A program made the translations under genes and the position numbers. DNA of 64,000 nucleotides from assembly GCA_005406025.1 (NCBI GenBank), contig BGZK01000074.1:769516-833515 (forward strand), written 5' to 3'. The notes beneath the pieces are model-generated. The model had not been told where the DNA came from. It worked only from the letters and a program-made list of their open reading frames with translations, and made no database searches. This document shows positions 19,726 to 29,010 of this stretch, one piece after another (positions within the stretch are counted from its first letter, which is position 1; each line of letters begins with the position of its first letter). This stretch comes from Eumeta japonica (taxonomy: Eukaryota > Arthropoda > Insecta > Lepidoptera > Psychidae).

Positions 19726-20700
19726 TCATTCATACTTGACATAAGGCTTGGGGTGGGGTGCAGGATGTGTGTCGGGTTGCGGCCACGCATCACCCACCCA
19801 GTTGAAAAGCGCCCGCGTACCCGGCGCGCCTTCCACCAGGCCCCAACTTAGTAGCGCCTGACCTGGCCCGTTTCCACGCCCTCCACTGTTGGCCGGATTA
19901 CTCGCACTGGCACTCGCGCCGCGATCACGTTTCGGTGAGGCTGTCGAGATGTTTACCGACACGCCCTTGATGATATGGTCCTGTCCGCACAGTGATTGTG
20001 CTACCTCCGGATCGAGAAACGTTACAAAACTAAACGCGCGAAAGGGCTTCGGAATGAAGACATCGGTAACTTGACCGAAGGCGCCAAAGTACTCTCGCAA
20101 ATCGTCTGCAGTGATGTTTTCCGTACAACGACCGACGAACACTTTGCTGGGTACACGGGCGGCGGCGCCTTCTTTCGAATTGGGGATACGCACATCGCAC
20201 CAACGTCCGTCGATCATGTGACGACGAGCGAGGGCGCGAAGCTGGGCATCGTAATCGGCGAATTTGATGAAGCCGAAACCTTTAGAGAGGCCCGTCTTTT
20301 GATCGCGTTTCACTTGTACCATGAGTAGCTCTCCGAATGATTCGAAATACTCGCGCACGGTGTCTTCGCCAGTTTTCCAAGGTAAGCCGAGCACGATGAG
20401 ATCGGAGCATCGAGGGCGTGCAGCAGGGGAGCGTGCAGGTGGTTCAGAGCGGGTTTCGCGTTGCCGTGGAAACACACAGAGATAGCGATGTGCGCCCCAG
20501 CCGTCGGCAGGCGGATACAGCCGCTCGTCGACGAGGCGCACGCCGCGCAGTCGACCGCCCGCCGTGCGATATTTAAGGCCACAGCAGCTGGCGAACTGTG
20601 CTGCGACCGTGCTCAGCAGCACGGAGCCGTCCTCTTCGCTGGGCAGCTCGATGGGTTCGCTGTCCTCCGCCTCGCTCACCAGGACGTACTCAACCGACAT
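19726..20700 (-). CDS. TBPH: TDP-43 (TBPH/TARDBP) homologue, intronless, short C-tail
   Basis: A single uninterrupted frame of 324 residues. The N-terminal domain (about 1-78) has the fly/human signatures EPIELPSEEDGSVLLSTVAA and CCGLKYR. RRM1 (about 100-176) has RNP2 LIVLGL and RNP1 KGFGFIKF. RRM2 (about 185-255) has RNP2 KVFVGR, RNP1 RAFSFVTF and the hallmark DVFIPKPFRAFSF and IIKGVSVNIS. TDP-43 binds UG-rich RNA and controls splicing and mRNA stability, mainly in the nucleus. The segment between NTD and RRM1, where the nuclear signal lies in relatives, is Arg-rich rather than Lys-rich. The tail after RRM2 is only ~65 residues (human about 140, fly about 270). It keeps QALLSWGLV, resembling the hydrophobic helix of the prion-like domain, and lacks long Gly/Asn/Gln runs. 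The start is set by an in-frame TAG ~36 bases upstream. The coding DNA is GC-rich against AT-rich flanks. Lack of introns suggests a retrogene or intron loss. Confidence 0.96.
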   Translation of the reverse strand: MSVEYVLVSEAEDSEPIELPSEEDGSVLLSTVAAQFASCCGLKYRTAGGRLRGVRLVDERLYPPADGWGAHRYLCVFPRQRETRSEPPARSPAARPRCSDLIVLGLPWKTGEDTVREYFESFGELLMVQVKRDQKTGLSKGFGFIKFADYDAQLRALARRHMIDGRWCDVRIPNSKEGAAARVPSKVFVGRCTENITADDLREYFGAFGQVTDVFIPKPFRAFSFVTFLDPEVAQSLCGQDHIIKGVSVNISTASPKRDRGASASASNPANSGGRGNGPGQALLSWGLVEGAPGTRALFNWVGDAWPQPDTHPAPHPKPYVKYE

Positions 20701-20880
20701 GCCGCCGGCTGCGCCACGCTCACCAGGCGCCGCGCCCTACACGGATCGTTGTCTTCACATTATCGCGCGACATTAGACCCGTGAGAGGGCTTAGCCCTTA
20801 CGACCAAATGCGACGATACGCTGGCCAGCGAACGAAAACGAAACGAAATCTCATTTGACATATGACGTATAACGTGACGT
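20701..20880 (-). promoter_or_regulatory. GC-rich leader/promoter region of TDP-43 gene
   Basis: About 180 bases directly upstream of the ATG stay GC-rich (GGCGCGGCGCC, GCGCGATAATG), then composition drops sharply to AT-rich at about 20890. This fits a short 5' UTR and promoter. I see no clear TATA box. The CGTATAACGTGACGT stretch near 20865-20880 contains CRE-like TGACGT words, a weak observation. Confidence 0.35.
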
Positions 20881-21925
20881 GCTTCGTCGTCCATTTAATT
20901 CTATGAATTCTAAGACATTATGAATTTCAAATTAATCAAATATTTATTATATTTAAATATTGAATTAAAAAAAAACTATTTCAATTCAGTTGACAATAAT
21001 CACAGTATTATAAGTATACTGTTCTTCGATAAAATATTTAGTGCTATCGTAGAAAATAGCTCGCAGTTCAATTTTATCTGCAAAGGTAACTGCATTTATT
21101 CATTTGATTTTAACCATGCATTTTACTCGATTTCTTACCATTAATCACTTAATATGTCCATTTTTCACATTAAGAGATTTTGAAGCTTACCGACTTTCAT
21201 TTTTTTATTTTAACTTCTTTGTGGCCATTCTGAAATGGTCTCGCTAAAGTTAACACAAAGTTCTGAATCAACAAACTAGAAAGAAATTAAGTGTGGTAAT
21301 ATTGATTTCAGATACATTTCACATAAATTTTTATGTCCATAATTATGGTTCTCAATCATTTATTTATAATTACAAAATCTATCATATTCCTGTGTTTGCG
21401 CATGTGTGATTTGTATCATTTTGTGAACGATTTTTTAAGCACACTTTGAGTTTTTGCTATATTAGAAGAACGCAATTATTGTTGCATTTCTGGACTTATA
21501 TCTTTTCATACTTATCCCATTGTAACTCACCCAACTATCAAAACAGCTAACATTCAATGGACCTTGTTTAAATAATCATTGAAAATTTTTACATCTCTTA
21601 CATTCTTTCTTTTATCGGTCTTGCTCTGCATTTCGGTTTCAGTTGTGCTTATTATTTCTATTCTAGTCGCATTATTATGCGAAATGAATAAAACAAGTAT
21701 CTTACACATTCCTCGACTAAAAGTATTTTTGGTAAATATTTATACTGCCAAGATATATAAAAGTGACGCAAACAAACAAAATTCTTAAATTACACTTGTA
21801 TTTATAATGGAGAATGTTTCCTCCTCACATGACGTTCAAGTTTAGGATTATTGAATAAACTTTTCTGATTAACGTTGTATAGGTGATAGACCGCAAGTTA
21901 TACGTAAACATTTTCATAAAATAAT
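20881..21925. other. AT-rich intergenic DNA, nothing recognised
   Basis: Short open frames at 20920-21144 and 21579-21788 have AT-driven composition and hydrophobic random content. No family, RNA gene or element boundary is seen. Confidence 0.5.
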
Positions 21926-22095
21926 TAATATGAACTCAAAAAAATAATGAACAATGACGAAAAATACTAGTATTATTGTGGAAAAAGCGTGGGTTGCTCA
22001 GTACACGCAAAATGTGGCAAAAAGCGCCCCACGCTTTATTCACAATAATACTAGTATTTTTCGTCATTGTTCATTGTTTTTTTGAGTTCATATTA
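21926..22095. repeat. Large near-perfect hairpin (foldback element)
   Basis: Arms of 68 bases (21926-21993 and 22028-22095) pair at 65 of 68 positions around a 34-base loop. The outer ends are TTAATATGAACTC and its complement, and the inner ends are AAGCGTGGG and CCCACGCTT. Both outer ends include or abut TTAA, which could be part of the repeat or a TTAA target duplication. There is no coding capacity. It suits a young foldback MITE, or a transcript able to form long double-stranded RNA. Confidence 0.85.
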
Positions 22096-22184
22096 AGGAT
22101 TATTTTTCCCTTTTCACTTCGATTGATTGGTAAAAATTTGTAATTTTTAATAATACAGCAATAGTTGAATTACTAATAATGCTT

Positions 22185-22238
22185 ATTACTGTTACTAAAT
22201 TCTATTACAAAACAGTAACAGAATTTAGTAACAGTAAT
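22185..22238. repeat. Perfect 19-base inverted repeat
   Basis: ATTACTGTTACTAAATTCT at 22185-22203 and its exact complement at 22220-22238 are separated by 16 bases. It lies 90 bases beyond the large hairpin. Confidence 0.8.
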
Positions 22239-22493
22239 ATCACTTGCTCTCTCGCAGACGATACGTGACGAAATTATTCGATCCTGACGATCCTGATCAG
22301 TATAAGAGGATAAACTTATTAAATTATTGTGTTTACATTGTTCTTTGATACGTACGCAAAGTTTCAAATTAATCAGACTTCTTGAAATTAGTGAAAATTA
22401 AGCTCAAAGATTCCGTTACATACATACATACATAGTTAGATACAACTCAAGCTTATAAAAGGGCGTTAAAAATAAATTTCCACAAAAAAAAAG

Positions 22494-22764
22494 TTAAAAC
22501 CGCCTTCAAAATCGTATTTAAATAACTATTTAAACGAATTTCAAAATCAAATGATTATTTTGAAGTTGGTTCCATATAAAGATAAATCGGGCACAGTTGT
22601 CTTCTAAAAGATTTTTCTTTTGACTCACTATTTAGTGTTGCATATTCATGTTAATGGATTATATATTTTTATTCTGCTTTAGTTGGAATCGACTTCAATA
22701 ATAACTACAGTTGTTTTTGAAGTTTGCTTAAGGAAATAAATATTTTTTTCAAAGCGGTTTTTAT
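22494..22764. mobile_element. Inverted-repeat (MITE-like) element, copy A
   Basis: Left end TTAAAACCGCCTTCAAAA; right end TTCAAAGCGGTTTTTATT, complementary to it. The interior carries a TTTTGAAGT word and AGTTGGAATCGACTTCAA. Copy B at 39576-39856 has the same ends and the same interior word (AGCTGGAATCGACTCCAA). There is no open frame, so this is a non-autonomous DNA transposon family. Confidence 0.75.
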
Positions 22765-23389
22765 TATTTTTGAAAACTTATTTTTTTCTCATTTTTCAGT
22801 CATTGAGTAATTATAAATTTATAATTCATTTGTTTACTTTGTATGTGGATTTAGCCATGGTTAATAAAATTGGTCAGACATCTCTTTTACTTTTGTATGG
22901 AGCAAGTGGAAAAGCAGTCTCGATGCCAAATTTATTGTTCGCTGGTAATCATTCCAGGGTTTCTAAATTCTTAGTTGGAGGGTAACTACTAAGTTATGCT
23001 TATACAAACTATATAAGTTATTCATATTCTTTATAATACAAAAGTTCTACAATTCAAGCAAATCACATTTTCATTCAGTTCCATATCAAATTTATTCACC
23101 CTATTTCTATTGATATCGCTAAAGAGTTCCGATGTGTTCTTGCTAAGATTTTGCGATGGAATTATAAAAATGAAGGAAAATATGTAGGTAGATTAATAAG
23201 TAATTAATTTTAATTCTGAGTATACTAGGTTTTACTAATAGCCATTGAATACTAGTTTCTATAGACAAATGGTAATATTGTTTCGTAACTCCTAACTCTT
23301 AAGGAGTACTGTGGCTTATCATCAGCTCAGCAGCATGAGACGATAACTACCAGACGCAAAAATTTTAAAATCAAAAATAGAGCTCAAAT

Positions 23390-24010
23390 AAACTTGAAAC
23401 AATTGATCTGTCGGCGGCAGTCGCTTGAGGCGCGTGCCATAACTGGCAACCGGCCGGCATCGAAACGCGCGTGTCTTCCCGTGCTCCAAGCCATGTTTCA
23501 TTTATGCTTATAATACCTACCGAATGACGCTCAATAGCCGCAACAAATTCATCGTATTTATTACGTAGTGAATTCGAACTTAACAACTTCTTGATAAATA
23601 TTTTCTAATGAAGCGTTATTATAAGAGTTCAAACCACGAACCCAGGCCACCTGTGTCCACTCTCGCGCCAGTAAGTGTTGCAGTTTCGCCGGTCGTTGCA
23701 ACCTCTCATCCGCAGCGACGATTGACGATCGACGGCGTACCGATGCGGACCGCGCTGACGACTTCTTACTCGTCGAGTGATACACCTAGCTTGCTGCCGA
23801 TCAGAGTGGAGATGTGAAGTGTGTTTTCTTCTATAGTCTTATATATCCTTGAAACTTCCAAGTCATTAAGGAGAAATTTTTCTTTGCGGTCGTCAAGGTC
23901 ACGTTGCAGGCGGTACACGGCAGTGGACAGGTCGTTAAAGCCGCCTCCGGCTGTATCTTTCTAGTCTTTGTTCAATTGCGGAGACTGCTCCATATCGATG
24001 AACCGTGTGT
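23390..24010 (-). mobile_element. CR1-type LINE fragment (ORF1 end and endonuclease start)
   Basis: Read from 24010 downward, broken frames give FNDLSTAVYRLQRDLDDRKE with FLLNDLEVS (the ORF1 coiled-coil type of CR1-like elements). Near 23586 follows SLRNKYDEFVAAIERHSVGI with ISINETWLG, the start of an apurinic-type endonuclease domain. Frameshifts and truncation at 23390 make it dead. The plus-strand frame 23608-23817 is its shadow. Confidence 0.75.
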
Positions 24011-24530
24011 TGATCGTTTGTATTCTTATGGACGAGACAATTGTACCTATTTTAGCAAATAAATGTTGAGACATTTTTGATATTTGTTTCGCGATGTATT
24101 TTTTAAGATCTGTGAATATATTTGGTGTTATATATTTAGCAAACTGAATAATAAAAATCGATTTAATATTTTTAGCAAGAGTCTAACTGAAACTTGGCCA
24201 GTTTTTATTATTCAGCGTTCAACTTTAAAAGTCACTGTTTAATTACACTAAGTTTGACACTTATGTATATTTTTACGGTAGAGCAAAAACAAAGAATACA
24301 AGTAGACCGATGGTTAAGAAGAGACGAGGTTGATATTTTTGTCTAATGGCTTAAAATGGTTAAATTAAATGAAGTCTGTTGGCTTAACAGGGTTCCGTTG
24401 ATACGTTTTGGGTACAAACTCGTAAACTATCTAATTTTATGTGCGTGATATTTCGAGGCAACATTTAAACCGAAAGGTAGCACTAATTTTCAATCTCAAA
24501 TCAAGTAAACCTAGTAAATAACCATGACAT

Positions 24531-24546
24531 AAAAAGGTTAAATTTT
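24531..24546 (+). repeat. 5' target-site duplication of Jockey LINE
   Basis: AAAAAGGTTAAATTTT, identical over 16 bases to 27896-27911 on the other side of the LINE. Confidence 0.85.
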
Positions 24547-24739
24547 CCCCGCTTCCGCGACCGCGGGCACCACATCGTTTGGAGACGACATCCAAACGGT
24601 GATGTCCATCCTTCGCGCCGTTAAGAGCTCAGAGATTTCGGAATTCGCCCGAGATTTCCGAGCGTGCAGTAACGTCGAAGAGAAACTCATGGTTCTCGTC
24701 AGATACCATCACCTGATGGTTAAATTAGAGTCTATATAA

Positions 24740-25400
24740 ATGTCTGCACCCGGGTGTAGTAGCTTTCCTCCCTCAGTTGGGCGCCTCAAACCAAAAAATA
24801 TTAGATTATTATCATTTAACGCTTGCGGTCTAACTTCGAACGTTTTAGAGTTAAAAAAATGTATGTCTGAGAACAGCATCGATATCGCTCTCGTACAAGA
24901 AACATATCTTAAACCGAATAGGCCTAAAGCCTGCAGCATCGCAGGCTATGTCCAACTATGAACGGACAGGACATACAGTAGTAAGGGGGGTACCGCTCTG
25001 TACTACAGACGCTCCCTACATTGCGGCCTATTAATATTCCTCCACTTACAAATAGGAAGCCACGGGTTGTAGACTCGCTATGACGGCCATAGTACACTCG
25101 TCATAGTCTCGGTCTATCTCCCGTCTCCAAACTGTTTGCTCCGGCGCGACCTAAGAGTCCTCTTTGCCTTAGGGATGCCGTCATCCTCTTCGGTGATTTC
25201 AATTGTAAAACATAAGATGGGGCTGCCCATCTAACAATTATAACGGAATTAAACTCGACGAACTCGAGGACAGACTAGACTTCGGAATCATCGCGCCCTC
25301 TACGTCGACATGTTTTCCCCATGTCGTCACATGACCCTCGACGATAGATATTGCACTCACTAAAGGAGTTGCACTTAATTTCAATAGTATTGAGACAATA
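24740..25400 (+). pseudogene. LINE ORF2 endonuclease part, broken
   Basis: Opens MSAPGCSSFPPSVGRLKPKN and reads the endonuclease N-terminus cleanly to a stop at about 24960. It continues in other frames with RTYSSKGGTALYYRRSL-like and VILFGDFN-like blocks. At least two frameshifts are needed, so no functional enzyme is possible. Confidence 0.75.
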
Positions 25401-26229
25401 CACGGTCTCGTCTGACCACCGACCGGTTATATTAAAATGGGACCTCCCGACGGCGGGAGGCCTATTCCATCCGCAAAATTACTAATTGGAAAAGAGTGTC
25501 GACCGCGCTTGAGAAAATCGACACTCAAACCTCAATAGCATTCCCAATGACATCGCGTCTACAGACGAGATTGACCTTGCCATAGGTGCTCTTACCAACC
25601 ACGTCAGGACGGTGGTCGAGGAGAGCGAGCGGGAGGTTCCGGCATCCTCGGATCGCCGGAAGTTTCCGCCGATATTCTCGAATTGATAAGAGCAAAAACG
25701 CAGCTTTGCCGCGCGAGCATCATATCCCACTCCCGAGTACAGATCCAGGCGCGAGCTCTCAACGCGAGTGAAAGCTCGCGTTCGGGAATTCCGAAATGAG
25801 AGTTGGAGCGACCTCATGGAGGAAATCAAACCATCCCACAAAGCGTTTTGGGCAGTTACCAAAGCGCTCAAAACCGGGGATATACCCTATACCCCCACTC
25901 AAAACCTGATAATTCAGTGGCCATAGACGACGCGGAGATAGCAGAGTGCCTTGCAGACTATAGAGACTCAATGCTCTCACGCTTCCCCTCCGCGACATCG
26001 CTCATATCAGTCGCATCGAGGAAGGGTTCTCCAAAACCCCTCGAACCCAAAGAGATCTGGCTCCCGTCTCACTCAGCGAAGTCCAAACGCTGGTGAAATC
26101 ACTTAATACCAGAAAGGCACCGGGCCTCGATGGTATTAGTAATAAAACAATCAAATGCTTTTCTATACCGTTGTTAAGCTTACTGGTCGCGATTTTTAAC
26201 GCGTGCATAAAAATTGCTATTTTCCTCCT

Positions 26230-27000
26230 GCCTGGAAGGAGGCGGAGGTTATAGGCATCCACAAGCCAGAGAAACCACGCGACCTCCTGCCAGCTACAGA
26301 CCGATCAGCCTCCCTGAGCGGTCTGGGCAAACTATTCGAAAAATTCTTAAAACTCGCCTTGATCACCTCCTAGGGAAAGGCCTTATCATAGATGAACAGT
26401 TCGGCTTTCGCCCAGCCATTCTTGTCCACAGCAAGTCCTCCTTAGTAGAGTATGTCTCGGAGGCTTTGAAACCGAACAGCACCGTAGCTGTCTTCTTTGA
26501 TGTAGCCAAGGCCTTCGATAGGGTATGGCACCAGGTCTGATTTATAAGTTATATTCTCTCCAAGTACCAGATCGCCTCATAATCACTATTCAAAATTATT
26601 TAGCAAACAGACATTTCACATTTAGGCATGAGCGCACTCACTCGACAAGACGTCTTATCAGAGCAGGAGTTCCTCAAGGCTCCACCCTCTCTCCTCTGTA
26701 CTCCGCGTACACAAACGATGTACCGCGACCGTCGTCGTCTGGCGTCCAACTCGCGTTATTCGCGGACGATACCGCGCTCTTTACGGAAATAGGAATAGGA
26801 GCACCCGATTCACCCTCCTCCCCTCCAGAGGGCCATTGACGAGCTGGGTCAATGGTTCCGGAAGTGGAGGATAGAAGTAAACCCGACAAATCAGCAGCCA
26901 TACAATTCAAGTATGGTAAGAGGTCGACTCATTGTCGACAAAAACACTCCCAATCTTAAAATGTTGGATGCGATCATTCCGTGGCAACGGAACTACAAAT
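26230..27000 (+). pseudogene. LINE ORF2 reverse transcriptase part, broken
   Basis: The frame 26214-26540 has the RPISLPERSGQTIRKILKTR, DEQFGFRP and VFFDVAKAFDRVWHQV motifs. The overlapping frame 26525-26839 has GVPQGSTLSPLYSAYTNDV and LFADDTALF, the catalytic FADD box. A single frameshift at about 26535 splits the two halves and further breaks follow. Confidence 0.85.
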
Positions 27001-27895
27001 ATTAGGAGTCACGCTCGATAAAAATCTACACTTCCGATATCGAGCGCGTTGAAATACTGCACTTTTCTACAAAGCAAGGCTCGGGGCCGTGCTCGGTAGA
27101 AAAAGTAAACTATCTAGACGTAATAAACGTACCATATACAAAATGTGCATTAGGACGGTGATGACATACGCGTCTCCCGTCTTCGCTCACGCCGCTCAAA
27201 AGCACTACATAGACTACAGGTAATACAGAATAAATTCTGTAGAGCCGCAACGGATGCACATTGGTGTGTTCGTAATTCAATTCTCCATAGGGACTTAGAA
27301 CTCCCCACTATTTCCAAATATATGAAGGACGCATCGAAGCGATTCTTCGACATCGCGGGATCACATCCCAATGCGCTCCTACGCGCGGCGGTTGACTATC
27401 AACCGCCGCATCCCACCTTATCCGTAGGCCACGGAACGTACACCGATCCACCTGACGCTCTTACAGCGGCAGTTGAAAGCCAATGACGTCAACGACACGC
27501 ATGACTGACTTAGGTAGGTCTATCCGTTAGTCAGGTCATCGACCTAAGCTCCTTACTCCACCCGGCCGCCGCTAACCGCCTCCGGCCGAGCGGAAGGAAC
27601 CGACCCGTGACGGTTTCCCGACATCCTATGCCGAGACGACTTCCACCAGGCGTCGTCCATAGCGCATGTCACGCGCCGTCGGCACTCACGTGTGCCGTCC
27701 GGCCGCACTCGGTGAAGCTATCAAAGTCGTCTGACTTGTCATCTGACTCGTCTCGACCGACTAAATAGCATAGCCGACCCAATTCTTCATTTTCAGGAGG
27801 AATTTTTAGTGGGTTTCAGTCCCACACTACCCACGCGTACGGGCGCGAGGTGTGCAGGATAGACATTTTTACCTCCTCCTCGTCGCAGGGAAACA

Positions 27896-27911
27896 AAAAA
27901 GGTTAAATTTT
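27896..27911 (+). repeat. 3' target-site duplication of Jockey LINE
   Basis: AAAAAGGTTAAATTTT, a perfect 16-base match to 24531-24546. Confidence 0.85.
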
Positions 27912-29010
27912 CATCATATCTCATTTACGTTTGTTTTATATTATATGTGCCATTATCTTCAATAACTTGTTGCCATTTTGTAGGTAGTGACATAAATCTA
28001 ATGCAGCCAATTACTGTGATTTCTGATCAAGAAACTGAGATAAGTGATTTTAACAGTCCTCTCTTGATGTTAACCTAATACTACTTAAAAAAATCTGAGA
28101 AGACCGAAACAGGTGAAAGTCTGACGGTGCAAGGTCAGGGTTATATTGTGGATACATTGACGCTTTCTAACAAAACTCGCTCAATATTTGTTAAGTGGCT
28201 AAAGATGTGTGTGGTCTAGCGTTCTCATGGTGAAAAACCACACCTTTTCTGTTGATAAATTCTGATCGTTTTTTCTTTACTCTTGCCGAGTCTCATCAGT
28301 CGTCGGCAGTATAGATTCGAATTGATGGTTTTGCCTGGCGGTAAAAGCTCGTAATGAATAATGCCCTTCCAATACCACCGACTTATTACGAATTAATTCG
28401 GGTTTCGCTAGTCTATGGAGATTACTTGCTTTTTGATCATGATCTTTTTCGGACATTCTTGTAATATATTAATCTATTTATTATTTGTAATCTATTTCTT
28501 ATCACCTGTAATAGATCTTTTCAAAAATGGTTCAGTTTCAATCATTTCAATAAACAATCCAAACGAGTACCTGATTCATTAGATTTCTTCTTTATCTAGT
28601 GATCATGTAGGGACCAAGTATTAAGCTTTGTATATTCAGCTGTTTCCTAATACTAGATATACAAAAGCTTTGGTCTAAAACTGTTTGTTCATCAAACTGT
28701 TTTGTGATCAATCAAACTCTTCAACTATGTCGTAAAACTAATATGCCAATTTCGCTCTACTTTCCAAAATGGCATCGACTTTTTCAGCAATAGGTCGACC
28801 AAGTTCGCCTTTGATACGAAAATTACCGGACTGAAAACACTCGAACCAGTTTGTGCTACTCTTTTCGATACACTAGGTCCGTAAACGTCACCAACTTTTT
28901 CGCGGCGTGTGTCGCATTTTTCCTTTCTTGTAGTAAAACTTTAAAATGTTTCAATTTCTACGTTAGATTTACTCATTTTGATATATAAAAAACAATAGAA
29001 AAATGGCGGA
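27912..29010 (-). pseudogene. Broken mariner-type transposase (copy 3)
   Basis: Read on the minus strand, a start codon at 28974-28976 opens MSKSNVEIET, preceded by GCCATTTTTCTATTG, the same leader as copy 2. Downstream are decayed versions of the mariner motifs up to CCTACAAAATGGCAACAAG near 27990, the shared 3' end of the transposase. Multiple frameshifts and internal losses make it dead. The Jockey LINE sits directly at its 3' side, so the LINE may have inserted into the mariner tail. Confidence 0.75.

Larger units (their letters stand above)
24547..27895 (+). mobile_element. 5'-truncated Jockey-clade LINE flanked by 16-base TSD
   Basis: The 5' end begins inside the gag-like ORF1: DIQTVMSILRAVKSSEISEF to YHHLMVKLESI, stop at 24737-24739. 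ORF2 starts at the very next base (ATG 24740), with an endonuclease (LLSFNACGLTSNVLELKKCM, ALVQETYLK, later FGDFN). A reverse transcriptase follows at about 26230-27000 in several frames (RPISL, DEQFGFRP, VAKAFDRVWH, GVPQGSTLSP, FADDTALF). After a 3' untranslated region it ends in AAACAAAAAA. ORF2 is split by many frameshifts and stops, so it is inactive. The exact TSD shows it was inserted by target-primed reverse transcription. Confidence 0.9.

Noticed and set aside
19889..20858. Several open frames on both strands over the TDP-43 gene (for example 19996-20328 +, 20310-20582 -, 20461-20784 +)
   Set aside because: GC-rich coding DNA keeps the other frames open. None has a recognisable domain and the minus-frame TDP-43 explains the region.
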